This document shows positions 22,760 to 33,003 of a DNA stretch of 64,000 nucleotides, one piece after another. The first letter of the stretch is position 1. Every line of letters begins with the position of its first letter. A program made the position numbers and the translations under genes. A model generated the notes under the pieces. The model was not told the DNA's origin and did not search any database. It was given only the letters and a program-made list of their open reading frames with translations. Source of the stretch: Neoscytalidium dimidiatum (taxonomy: Eukaryota > Ascomycota > Dothideomycetes > Botryosphaeriales > Botryosphaeriaceae). Location of the stretch: positions 806,001 through 870,000 of the forward strand of contig CM074701.1 of assembly GCA_037367355.1 (NCBI GenBank), read 5' to 3'.

Positions 22760-24709
22760 CTAAGCAGAAAACTCAATCCCATCCAATGCCCCGCTCTCCT
22801 TCCAGTCTTCCAAAATCTCACTGTATGACAGGATCCCCAACGGCCACGTTGCGGCCCTGGCCTTCTTAATCGCATCCTGCATGCTCTCCGGCGGGCCGTC
22901 CTTCTTCCCATCATCATTCACAATGCCCGGCGTACACCCCAGCGCGGGAGCGAAGAACGCACCTCCCTCCGCAACCCTCATACTCCACGCATTCTCCGCC
23001 TCCTCCGTCGGCTCGACGCTCCACCTGCTGCCCCATCCACCCACCTCCGCCTTCTCCTTCGCCCGCGCCAGCACGTGCGCGACATGGCGCGACAGGATGT
23101 CCAAGGTATGCGTGATGTTGGGGGCCAAGCCGGCCTGCGAGAGGCCGGGGAAGAACAAGTTCGGGAAGCCGTTGGACGCGAAGCCGTGCAGCGTAGCGAC
23201 GCCCTCGGCCCACTTGTCCTCGAGGTCGCGGCGGCCGCGGCCTCGCACCTGGACGCCGGCGCGGTGGGCGGGGCTGCCGGAGCCGTCGAAGGGGGTGCGG
23301 TAGCCGGTCGCGAGGACGAGGACGTCGACGGGGTACTCGGCGCCGTTGGCGACGACCGCGTGCGCGGTGAAGCGCTCGACGCCCTTGCCGTCCGTGTCGA
23401 CGAGGTGAACGTTGGGCCGGTTGAAGGCGACGAGGTAGTCGTCGTGGAAGCAGGGGCGCTTGCACCAGCTCGGGTACCAGGGCTTCAACCGCTCCGCCGT
23501 CTCCTTGTCTTGCACCGTCTCCTCGATGCGGCGGCGGATGCGCTCCATGCGCGGCAGGTCGATCGCGTGCACCGTGGCGACGTGCTTCTCCACGTCCTCG
23601 GGCTTGACGACACCCCAAGCATCGCTGCCGACCTGGATGCCGAACGCGGACGCGTGCGACCAGCCGTCGTCGACCAGGTCCCGCTCCGGCGTCGCGTGAT
23701 TGGTGACGTACGCCGCGAAGTTCTCCATGCGCTTCAGCTGCCAGCCCGGCGCCGTCGCGACCTCCCTCTTCCAATCCTTGACGGAAATCGGCCGCTGGTC
23801 TCGGTAATCCACGCTCGCGGGGGTCCGCTGGAAGACGTACAGCTCCTTGGCCCACTTGGCCAATTCGGGGATGACTTGGATGGCCGTGGCCGCCGTCCCG
23901 ATGATGCCAACCCTCTTGCCCTTCAGCTTTTCCAGTCGCGGATCTTCTGGTGACCCGCCAGTACAGTCGTAGTCCCAGCGCGCGGTATGGAAGACGTGCG
24001 CCTTGAACTTGTCGTACCCGGGGGCCTTGGGGATCCGCGGCCTTCCAAAGACACCGCCGCTCAGCACGACGAACCGCGCTCGCACGGTGAGCTCGCTGCG
24101 GCCCTCCTTCGGACCCCTATACTCCGTCAGGGTAACCACCCACTCCTTTTCACCCTCGTCCCACTCCAACTTCCTCGCCAGGCTACGGAACAGCGCCTTG
24201 TCGTGCAAGTCCCACTTGAGCGCGATCCGTTCCGCGTTCTCACGCAGCTCCGGCCCGTACGCATAGCGATGCTTGGGCACGTAACCCGTCTCCTCGAGCA
24301 GCGGCATGTACACGGAGCTCTCGATGTCGCACATCAGGCCGGGATACCTGTTCCAGTACCAGGTGCCGCCGAAGCCGCCGGCCGAGTCGACCAGGCGGAT
24401 GCTCTCGGCGGGGAAGCCGGCGTCGACGAGGCGGGCGCCGAACATCAGGCCGCCGTAGCCGGCGCCCAGGAGCAGGAAGTCGGTGCGCTGGCCGTCGGCG
24501 AGCTGCCGCGGCGACTGCGCGTTCAGCGCGTCGTGGTCGACCCACGGGTCGTCCTCGAGCACGCTGGTCTCGGGCAGGATGATATCGCGGTTGCCGTCGG
24601 CGGGGCGGGCGGAGAAGCGTTTCGTGCGCTCGGCGGAGTACTTTTTGAGGGCATCTTCGGCTGGGATGGTGGTCGCCGGGGAAGTGAAGCGGTCGACTGT
24701 GACGGTCAT
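22760..24709 (-). CDS. Baeyer-Villiger-type flavin monooxygenase
   Basis: A single exon encodes 649 residues. There are two dinucleotide-binding motifs, GAGYGG at 82-87 for FAD and GTAATA at 271-276 for NADPH. GGTWYWNRYPG lies at 114-124. The sequence FKAHVFHTARWD (235-246) corresponds to the Baeyer-Villiger fingerprint FxGxxxHxxxW(P/D), here with Ala in place of the fingerprint glycine. The ~75-residue N-terminal extension before the Rossmann fold is like that of the cycloalkanone/steroid-type subgroup. Such enzymes insert oxygen next to a ketone to give esters or lactones, using NADPH and O2. No signal peptide is seen, so it is likely cytosolic. The next gene in the same direction is a secreted esterase-family protein. 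The strong GC3 bias creates long shadow frames here. Confidence 0.9.
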   Translation of the reverse strand: MTVTVDRFTSPATTIPAEDALKKYSAERTKRFSARPADGNRDIILPETSVLEDDPWVDHDALNAQSPRQLADGQRTDFLLLGAGYGGLMFGARLVDAGFPAESIRLVDSAGGFGGTWYWNRYPGLMCDIESSVYMPLLEETGYVPKHRYAYGPELRENAERIALKWDLHDKALFRSLARKLEWDEGEKEWVVTLTEYRGPKEGRSELTVRARFVVLSGGVFGRPRIPKAPGYDKFKAHVFHTARWDYDCTGGSPEDPRLEKLKGKRVGIIGTAATAIQVIPELAKWAKELYVFQRTPASVDYRDQRPISVKDWKREVATAPGWQLKRMENFAAYVTNHATPERDLVDDGWSHASAFGIQVGSDAWGVVKPEDVEKHVATVHAIDLPRMERIRRRIEETVQDKETAERLKPWYPSWCKRPCFHDDYLVAFNRPNVHLVDTDGKGVERFTAHAVVANGAEYPVDVLVLATGYRTPFDGSGSPAHRAGVQVRGRGRRDLEDKWAEGVATLHGFASNGFPNLFFPGLSQAGLAPNITHTLDILSRHVAHVLARAKEKAEVGGWGSRWSVEPTEEAENAWSMRVAEGGAFFAPALGCTPGIVNDDGKKDGPPESMQDAIKKARAATWPLGILSYSEILEDWKESGALDGIEFSA

Positions 24710-26286
24710 TTTTGCGAGTGGTGTGTTCGGTGCCTTCGGTAGCGACTGGAGATGCTGATAGATATATCCTTTGCCGGTTTGGGTAGTGAAGCTTAACGGA
24801 CTTCCGTAGCTTTATGGAGCGTCAGCCTTCCTGACACATCCACCATTTTGACAGAGCGTTCCCGTGTCATCTAGTCCGCTGAGCAATGGTAGTACGGTTA
24901 ACGCTTTGTTCAGAAGACTTTGAGCTTAGGACCATAGTGTGGTTCTGAATCGACGCCGGAGGCCAGAGCATACTTAAGCCACGTACCGTTTCCTAAATAA
25001 GAAAACGATCCTACTTTGCTTGGCGCGCACGGAGCGCATCATGCAGTTCGGTTTCTCTTAAAGGAACTCGGTCCGACGGTAATTCTTGAGCTTGCTCTTG
25101 AATCATTGATGCTTAAAGGATAAACGATGTCACAGAAGCCGGATGGCGCTGATCAACAAAGGTACTCATCCTCGGCGTAGCGCTAATTGCGTGTAGGTAA
25201 CTGTAGTGATCAATCAGCAAATAGCAGATAGCAAAAGCACTGAACGACTCCCCACCATGCTGAAACTTTATCGTGTTCGTATCAAGGACAGGCTGTACGC
25301 TGCGTTGTCCATGGTCCAGGAGCCGCCGCAAGAAGAACGCTCGCTACGGAAGCATGGATGTCTTTGCCGTTTTCGTCCAAATAAACGGCATTATGATCGG
25401 GTCGCTACCGGCCCAAGAAGTCTCCGTACAGCCGTCTACTTGGAAACACAGCCTGACACAGGCATAATAATGGACAGCAGTATGGTCTTCAAAGGTGTCG
25501 GTGCACTTTTGATGCCAAAGCAGCAAGTCCAGAGTTTGGTCGACGTTCAGTTAGCCACGGTTAGCTAGCTTTTTATGGTTTAGCGTCCGACTTCTTAATA
25601 ATCAACCTCGTACCCCTCGACGTCACCCTGACTCGATTCTCCGGAACTCTTCGTCCGAAAAGTGCGTAAGCTGCCAATTTGCGAAATCTTTCGGGAGCTT
25701 TACTTGGACGTAGCGCTCTCGGCATCCTTGTAGCACAAGAGTCGGCTTGTCCGGGCGGAGGGGTTTTAACCATCCCCTACACCTGTGAGCGCATAGCTTA
25801 CCCAAAGCCGCAAAAGCTTGCACCGTCCCTACATGTCGACCTCAAAACCGTTCATGTCTCTTAAAGGACCCCTCACGCTAACCCTTTGCTGTTTCGCACC
25901 TCGCTTTTCTCGGGCTAATTGCTAGGCTGCCTACCGGGGAGCGCTACCCAATGGATCTTGACTTCGGTATCTCATTCCGCCGAGGGATGGCCATTCAACC
26001 ACGAGAAATCTTGTGCATGAGTTACAAAATCGTAGATTTTTGAGATGAATTACAAAAGTCTGACTTGTAGCTAATCGTACGAGAAATATTTGTGTAGATG
26101 CTGGCTCGCTGTTTTTCACAACACGCGAACCATTCACTTCAACACCGCTCACACCCAGCATCCCTGCAGCCACGCTAAATGACAAAATTTGACCGAGAAT
26201 CCCTTGATTTCAGACTATGCACAGATTTTCACCGAGCAAGAGCCCGCAACTAATCTCCCCGCCTTCTCCACCACATTCCGCACCTC
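24710..26286. other. intergenic, with a possible gene relic
   Basis: Contains the upstream region of the monooxygenase gene and the 3' flank of the esterase-family gene. On the minus strand near 25623-25770, one frame reads PDKPTLVLQGCRERYVQVKL and LPKDFANWQLTHFSDEEFR before a TGA. It looks protein-like but lacks a start, an end or a recognisable family, so it may be a gene relic. Nothing else is supported. Confidence 0.4.
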
Positions 26287-27879
26287 TCATTCGCACTCCC
26301 AGGCGTTCTCATCAGTCACATCGCCGGGGCCCTTGTACACGTTCCTGCGCGGCCAGCGGCAGTGCCTCCTCTTGAACGCCACCCCCGCATCGCGCGAGCC
26401 GTTCACGAACGCCGTGCCGGTGACCGTCTCGGGCGCGACGCCGTCCTCGACCCACCTCACCATCGCCATCAACACGTTCTCCTGCGGCTCCAAGCCGGCC
26501 AGGCTGCGCGGACCGTTGCCGATGAAGCTCGCGCCGGGCCCGCCGCCGCAGTGCGCCATGCCGGAGATCCTGAAGTAGCGATAGAAGCCGTCGAGCTGGG
26601 CCGGCTCCAGGCCCATCGTGCGCGACACGTGCTCGTAGTAGCGGGGCGAGTTGTGGCTGGAGATGGTCTGGTCGGCGAGGCCGTGGTAGTGCAGCAGCTT
26701 GGCGCCGCGGTCGCGCAGCGCCGACAGGTCGCCGTCCCACGTCTCGATGTTGAACAGGTTGCGGCTGGACGAGAGCTCGTAGTCGGCCGGCGTGAGCGTG
26801 GCCGGATCCCACGACGGGTCGTTGAAGATGGCGTACTTGAACCAGTCGGACGCGCCGAACGGCTGCCCCGTGTAGTAGGTGTGCGGCGCGCCGGTGAGCT
26901 CGGAGCCCGGCTGCATGCCGGGGTATACGAGGCGGCCGGAGGCGTCGAGGAGGGGGGAGAAGATGCTGCGGACGGTTTGCGCTTGGGTTGCCGTGAGGCA
27001 GGATGAGCTGTTGGTAGCGCCGGTGGCGTTGGAGGCGCAGATTAGGCCGGAGGGGTCGTAGTCGCAGAGGTCCGGCGATTCGAGGATGCCGTCCGTGGCG
27101 CCGTCGAGGGCGTCACACTGCGCGAGGATGTCCTCGTGGATGGTGGGCCACATGTCCATGGGGACAAAGGTGGGGTCTCCCGGCTGGCCCGTGAGAGGGA
27201 GGAAGTGGCAACTCCAAGAGGTGAGGTTGTTGAAGGAGAAGGCGGGCGCGCCGGCGACGATGCCGTCGAAGTCGTCGGGGAAGGACTGGGCTTCCTTGAA
27301 GCCTTGCCGGCCGCCGGTCGAGCATCCGAGGTAGTAGCTCTTCTTGTGTGGCTCACCGTAGAAGGCTTTGCTGATCTGCTTGCCCACTACGACTCCCGTG
27401 TGCAGCGCGCGGTATGCGAAGTCTTCGATAACCTCGGTGTTGTTTAGAAAGGAGACACCGGTCATGCCGTCGTGTCCATTGTTAGTGCCCACGGCCGCGA
27501 AACCCAGAGATGCGGCATACTCGATATCCTCGTATTGGATACAGCCGCCGAGTCCACCGTTGCCGGTGCTCAGGAATCGTCCTGACCAGTCTTTTGGGAG
27601 CCATGTTTCCATGTAGATACCCGACCTGTTTGACGTGGCTACACGAAGACCAACACGACAGAGGTCAATGCTGATCGTTTGTGAAGGGCGACTGCAGTCA
27701 GGAGGGCTGTTAGGGAAGGTAAGAGTCGTTCCATTTGCCACAAATTGTGCGGTCGTAACTTGCGCCCCTGGAATATTCAGAGTGTTCGCTAGCGACGCGC
27801 ATTTGCTCTGGAACTCCTCAGATTCAGTGAGGACACTCCGTGCAAGAGTAAAAAGAGTGAAAGAGAGTAAGAGCTTCAT
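26287..27879 (-). CDS. secreted tannase/feruloyl esterase-family protein
   Basis: Single exon, 530 residues from the ATG at 27879. This start is chosen because it places a signal peptide (MKLLLSFTLFTLARSVLT) at the N-terminus; an in-frame upstream ATG (28071) would hide it. The catalytic elements of the tannase/feruloyl esterase family are intact: Ser187 in GCSTGGRQG, Asp403 in YHGLADQ and His443 in GMAHCGGG. Cys186 and Cys444 next to Ser and His form the CS-D-HC motif characteristic of the family. A calcium-binding-like DALDGATDGIL loop is at 256-266, and several N-x-S/T glycosylation sites are visible. The protein probably acts outside the cell on plant phenolic esters (feruloyl or galloyl). 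Which of the two activities it has cannot be told from the sequence. Confidence 0.92.
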   Translation of the reverse strand: MKLLLSFTLFTLARSVLTESEEFQSKCASLANTLNIPGAQVTTAQFVANGTTLTFPNSPPDCSRPSQTISIDLCRVGLRVATSNRSGIYMETWLPKDWSGRFLSTGNGGLGGCIQYEDIEYAASLGFAAVGTNNGHDGMTGVSFLNNTEVIEDFAYRALHTGVVVGKQISKAFYGEPHKKSYYLGCSTGGRQGFKEAQSFPDDFDGIVAGAPAFSFNNLTSWSCHFLPLTGQPGDPTFVPMDMWPTIHEDILAQCDALDGATDGILESPDLCDYDPSGLICASNATGATNSSSCLTATQAQTVRSIFSPLLDASGRLVYPGMQPGSELTGAPHTYYTGQPFGASDWFKYAIFNDPSWDPATLTPADYELSSSRNLFNIETWDGDLSALRDRGAKLLHYHGLADQTISSHNSPRYYEHVSRTMGLEPAQLDGFYRYFRISGMAHCGGGPGASFIGNGPRSLAGLEPQENVLMAMVRWVEDGVAPETVTGTAFVNGSRDAGVAFKRRHCRWPRRNVYKGPGDVTDENAWECE

Positions 27880-28714
27880 GATGGCGGTGACGCCTGGTGA
27901 AAAAAAGGAACGGATGGAGTCAGAAGCGTTGGCACAAGTAATCAAGACATAGCTTCCGGATTTCTTTATAATCGAGATCTGTGCAAGGGCCTCGTGAGAG
28001 GGACGCTGTGTTTCCGCTCTCGAGTCCAGAAAAGCTCGGCAGATTGAAGCGGTGTTTCGAACATGATCCAATGGCAGGCCATCGATGTTCGACTGATGAT
28101 CGGGGGCATGAGAGAATGTTGAATTAATTCCGCACTCTGGGGTGCCTAGTCTCCATAATTGGATCGGCGTGCAAGCCCCTTATCTTCCGCCTTCTTTCTC
28201 TAGACACCTTCTGCACTTTGCATGAAGTCCACTATCCACCACAACGTCCTAGTCTAAGCCCCAAGACGGCTGATGAAACGAGACGTTTAATGGAAAAAGC
28301 CGTTCATATACGACCTAGAGGACCACCCGAGCTTTATCCAGCCAGTAGAAGAGCACATAGTACTAGATGTTTCGCTTCTTCGGCCCTGTCTGACTCTCAT
28401 ACAGGACTTCAGCACCTTCTTCGGCCAGAAGGCCGTGCATATAGGCTATTCTTTCATGCGCGTCGTGTGTGTTTGCGCCGGACTTTAACCATTAGTCAAG
28501 TGAAGATCTCCTGACTGCTGTCATGTTTCATGACAAATTAGAAGAGGCTCTGCGGCAGTGTGCCGCGTTGCCGGCATACACGCGTTGATGGTCTGACAAG
28601 GGCGTTAAGCATATTTAAGGACATCTGCACGCCATTTTCAAGCTCAACAGCAAACTGTGCAATTGATCAATTGCCTCTCATCAGTTATCCCGAATCTTCT
28701 TCGTTCAGACAAAA
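27880..28714. promoter_or_regulatory. divergent upstream region, esterase / small secreted protein
   Basis: An 835-bp head-to-head spacer between two genes for secreted proteins. No recognised operator was found. Short open frames here are not convincing. Confidence 0.4.
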
Positions 28715-28959
28715 ATGCGCTTCACTGCCACCATCCTCGGCTTGCTTGCCCTTTCCACCGGAATCCTGGCGCAGGAAACTGCCCAGCAGCTGTGCGATGT
28801 AAGCATATTCGGCTATCAACATTGATGACTTCTCATGATTTAACACACGGCTTCAAGGAATGCTGCGCCGCCTGTCAGAACGAGGGATGCCTTCGTTCCT
28901 GTGCTGGCTGGATTTGCGGCCCAAGGGGTGTATCTTGCCAAGCAAGAGAAATTTTGTAG
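28715..28959 (+). CDS. small secreted cysteine-rich protein, 61 residues
   Basis: Exon 1 (28715-28798) and exon 2 (28858-28959) join across a 59-bp phase-0 intron (GTAAGC...AAG), giving 61 residues. A signal peptide, MRFTATILGLLALSTGILA, precedes the mature part, which starts QETAQQ. The ~42-residue mature chain has eight cysteines, including a CC pair (LCDECCAACQNEGC), enough for four disulfides. This is the profile of fungal small secreted proteins (effector candidates, antimicrobial peptides). I recognise no named family, so function is open. A second consensus intron (GTAAGT, ACTAAC, CAAG) lies just downstream at 28987-29037, either a 3' untranslated intron or a sign of an alternative C-terminus. 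It is divergent from an esterase gene. Confidence 0.65.
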
Positions 28960-31419
28960 CGCAGAGATCTTGTGATAAAGGCAACAGTAAGTATGTATAC
29001 CCTCCATATAATGGATGTAAACTAACATTCCGGCAAGATAGGGCATCAGTCGATTGCTTCACGTCATTCCTTAGCCAGAACACATCCACAAAGCTGTAAA
29101 TACTGTAGGTAGTCAACATTGCAAATGTCAATACTTGTGATGTCTATTTAATTGTTCGCGTATGATATATCACCTTTTCAAAGCGTGAGTTGTGGCGCCA
29201 CAATGATGGTTAAGATTATATTTGTCTCGTGACGAGGACTCGAAACTATGAGATGGGCTGAGCTCGCGCTGCTATTCGTTGCTGACAATACATATTCTGT
29301 TCTGTCGCAATCATATTTATGAATTTTTCCAAGTGATTGTGTTCAAGGCTATTTTCAGCGCCTGCTCATCACCTAGTGCCGTCTGATTTGTGATTGGCCT
29401 GAACAAATCGGCACTAATTAACAATGATAGACAGCTGCGACTTCCTCGCGAATAGGAGAGTATATCCGGCGCACAAATATGCGTTTCCGTGTACAGAAGC
29501 AAGATACCATCATAGAATCGACGAATATCCGCCGGTTCTGTAGAGCACGGAAGGGATTGAATATCCTAGCCTATTTCTTACTCAAGTCTTCCTGCTATCT
29601 GTACCGCAATGCTGTTATTGTGTTATAGGTTGTAATTATGGTGGAACTGGATAATTTAAAAACATGGTTGTTGGGAGAGAAGTGTAGCTTCGGTACAAAT
29701 TGGCCAGCTGTTTGTTCAGGAATCTCCCAGATTGGTTGTAAGTATGGCATGCTTCGAGAAACGGCTGACCAATGAGATACCCAAACGGTAGAAAGATCCT
29801 GACGCGTCCTTTATGCAACGTCATCATTTGCGCTGAGGATCTTCAGCATCCCAGCTTAGATTTGTTTCACGGCAACATTGGGGCGAAAAAAAAAAAGAAA
29901 ACTTCCCCGCACAGGAAACATTGTAGTCGGTTTGTATGGCTTATGTTCGCTGTCGAAAGAAAGGCCAAGAAGTCCGTACACCACGTTTCTGCTCCTAATG
30001 GATTCAATTGCCCTGGTAAGCACAGTAGATCTAGTAGTCCTCTGACCATGCTGCTGTAGTAAGCGCCAGAGATTAGTAGAACCCGCGAGACCTGTGTAAC
30101 ACTCACATCAGCCAACATCGTGAGCCAAGATCACCCAAAGAGTGTTGCAGCGTCCATGATATCAGCCCGTGGAATTTTGCCCCGCCCATCATCACAGTAG
30201 CGTTTCTCACTAACGCTGCCTCCTAAACGGCCCAAATTTGAAAAACCAAGAACGCCAGAAATGCTTGTCGACAGCATTCTACAATACTGCTTTTTGAGTT
30301 TTTACACATATATGTGCTATGAGCTTGACATATTGATTCTGTCCCTCGATGCTCTGTTGGTTCATATAGAGAGTACCAATCCACGATGTTCGACTTTCCC
30401 TTGTTCCAAGGGGGTGCTGTAAGGCCCGCCACATGTTTATTCCTCCGCTCGTTTGCTCATGATATATAGAATATCTCTGGGTCACCTTAGGTGTGGGACA
30501 AAATTTCACATGGTGAAAGAGTGTTGGTGGGCTGAGTCGACATGGGACGATAACCGATTAGGGGCGTCCGAGTTCAATGTTTAGGAACCGTAATGATATT
30601 TCGAGCGGTAGATCGAGATATTAGAATGATTGCTCATGGCTGCGATCATAACAGTTCTACCTTGATTTAGAAGGATTATACCACATAGATCTTGCTTGTG
30701 TGCAGACAGCAGGGTTAGCTCCCAGTCGCATTCATACAGCGCTAATCGAGAGAAAATTGCTCTACTAGTTCATTGCTAATGGCCCGTTTATTCCCCACGA
30801 ACCTCATGGTAATGTCGTCCGTTCATGGCAATAAGCCAAATACCTTTCTGTTGAACGAGGGCAGCCGTAGTTGAGTTGTGAGGAATAGATCCCCCACAAG
30901 AATCAATACAAGCGTCTAGCACATCATTTTGATTTGTGCACATTAGAATCCATGCAATTCAGTCAGCATGCGACGATTGAAAGAGCAGTTGTGCAGAAGG
31001 CTACTGAAGACGAAAAGTCCATTTTGAAATAGATCCCAAAATAGTTCCAAGGAGCCAATCACCATCTACGGCGTATTTTACGCAACCGATGCAATGGAAC
31101 ACCAAGCGCCATTCCATCTCAAAGCTTGCTTTCAACTCGCTCGATTCGCAAATACGTATTCGAGTATTCCAGAAGTGGAGCGGGCATCTCAGAAGTTTCA
31201 AGTGGTATCAAGTCATTAATTGTTCTCGTCGTCAATACGATCCCATGATGGAAACGTCCATTCATTTCTACCTGATGGACAACCTCCGAGCCGACGACGA
31301 GCGCAAGCAGCGGTACCCAGCCAGTCCATACCCGAGAAATCTGCCGATGATAGAGAAGACGCTTTTTTTCAAATAGCCCAGCAACCATCTCCTGAACTCC
31401 TGTCTCAGCGACGCAGCAT
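28960..31419. other. intergenic 2.5 kb, no gene seen
   Basis: Relatively AT-rich stretch between the small secreted protein gene and the 3' end of RPL15. All frames are broken into pieces of under ~100 codons without domain content. An A11 run occurs near 29887. The part nearest 31419 is the RPL15 3' untranslated region. Confidence 0.5.
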
Positions 31420-32303
31420 TTACCTGTAGCGCCAGAGGGACAGAGTGTTGTGGCGCTTCCAGGTCTTGCGGCGGCCGGCGGTGGTCTTGTTGAACTTGTG
31501 GCCCTTGTTGATACCACGGCTCTTCTTGCCGGTGGCGGTGAGGCCACGAGACTCGCGGTGCTGGATAATTTGTCAGCCCTTCTATTTCCAATCACACAGC
31601 GCTTTGCACAGCGTACCTTGTGGACAGCGTTGACAATCCAGTTAATGCGGGGATCGCGGCGGATAGCCTTGTGCTGGGGGTCAACGAGGATGACCTCGTA
31701 GTACTTGTAAGTCGAGTCCTGGTTGATCCAGTAGGAGTTGAGAACACGAAGGTTGGCGCAGCGACGGCCGACACGCTCCTCAGCGGTGGAGCGGAGGGAG
31801 CGCTGGTACTTCAGCTGGTTGACACCCTGGTTGGTGGGCTTGCCTATACGTCAAACTCCGTCAGCAATACCATTTAAATACCCAATTCTTTCCATTTCAA
31901 TCGCTCCAATCTAACCCTCCTCCTTTGTCGGCGTAGGTAAACGTACCGTAGGTGGCACCCTTGGGAACGGGCCTCTTGCGACCACCGCGGCGGACGCGAA
32001 CACGGTAGATGACATAACCCTGCTTGGCCTTGTAGCCGAGGCGGCGGGCCTTGTCGGGGCGCGAGGGGCGCGAGGCGCGGTGGATGACGTTCAGCTGGCG
32101 GAGCTAGAATTGATGCACTCTCAGCAAAGTTCAACGAGTGACACCAAGGATTTTCGCTCGTCCTCACGGCTCGCGGCGAGGCGAGAGCGAGGCATGGCGA
32201 TGGAGATTTCTCATACCTCCCAGCAGCGAACGCGGAGCAGGAAGCGCAGCACATCAGACTGCTTCTTCTTCTGAAGTTCCTCGACGTACTTGAGCGCACC
32301 CAT
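31420..32303 (-). CDS. RPL15: 60S ribosomal protein L15 (eL15)
   Basis: Four exons, 32217-32303, 31947-32103, 31617-31843 and 31420-31560, are joined across introns of 113, 103 and 56 bp to give 203 residues, the normal eL15 length. Diagnostic segments are [76 protein letters not shown] and the C-terminal [15 protein letters not shown]. The protein is a structural component of the cytosolic large subunit and is essential in yeast. Early introns clustered near the start are typical of fungal ribosomal protein genes. Exon-intron joints all keep frame. Confidence 0.98.
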
Positions 32304-33003
32304 CTGTTTGGAGTTGTTAGCTTGAGGGTCCGGAAAGTTTTCTCGACGGATGCAATTCTCGCGCGGGCGTGTTCAATCCGCAGTCTTCGATAGCATCACA
32401 TCGTCGGGCGTCGTTACGCACCTTGGCTGTTTCCCGGCGTCGGTCGTCGGTGTGTCGTCTTCTGGGGTCGTCAAGTCGCTTTGCGAGGAAAATCGAAGTT
32501 GTGGGTTGCGCGGACTTCGCTTAGCCGCTGACTAACAAGAAATCGCACACCCTATGGCCCGAGCGTCGGCAGCGTTCAGGCAGTCAGGCAGCCACACCAC
32601 CGCTCGCTTCACATGCTCACCACACGTGAATGCACTCTGGAACTCAATTGACTTTTGATGGGTTTCAAACTTTCCTGATTAAAAGGCTATGCCATTCGCA
32701 CGCATCTATTTATAAAAGTATGACATGCCGTAAAGTCAGACGAAAAAAGGGTTCAATTGCTCTAGCTCACCCTGTACCAGAGATATCCAATGACTTGGGA
32801 AGTGGTCAAAGTATAGTTACAAGAAGTTGTACCAAAGGAAGCTAGCCGTCTGTATCGTGAGAGGGAGAAGATGCAGGGGTATCCGCCACAAAGAAAACGT
32901 CGATTTCGAGAGCCATTGGATCTTCCAAAAACGCCAAAATAATGCCCCCACCTATATAAGGATATTAAACCGCTTTACGTGTCTCGGTCGAGTGTTTGGG
33001 ATA
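32304..33003. promoter_or_regulatory. RPL15 promoter region
   Basis: 700 bp upstream of RPL15, also containing the 3' flank of the next minus-strand gene. No perfect HomolD, HomolE or Rap1 site was found by eye. No coding sequence. Confidence 0.4.

Noticed and set aside
23075..23953. 292-codon plus-strand frame inside the monooxygenase
   Set aside because: Shadow of the GC-rich coding strand; the minus-strand protein has all family motifs.
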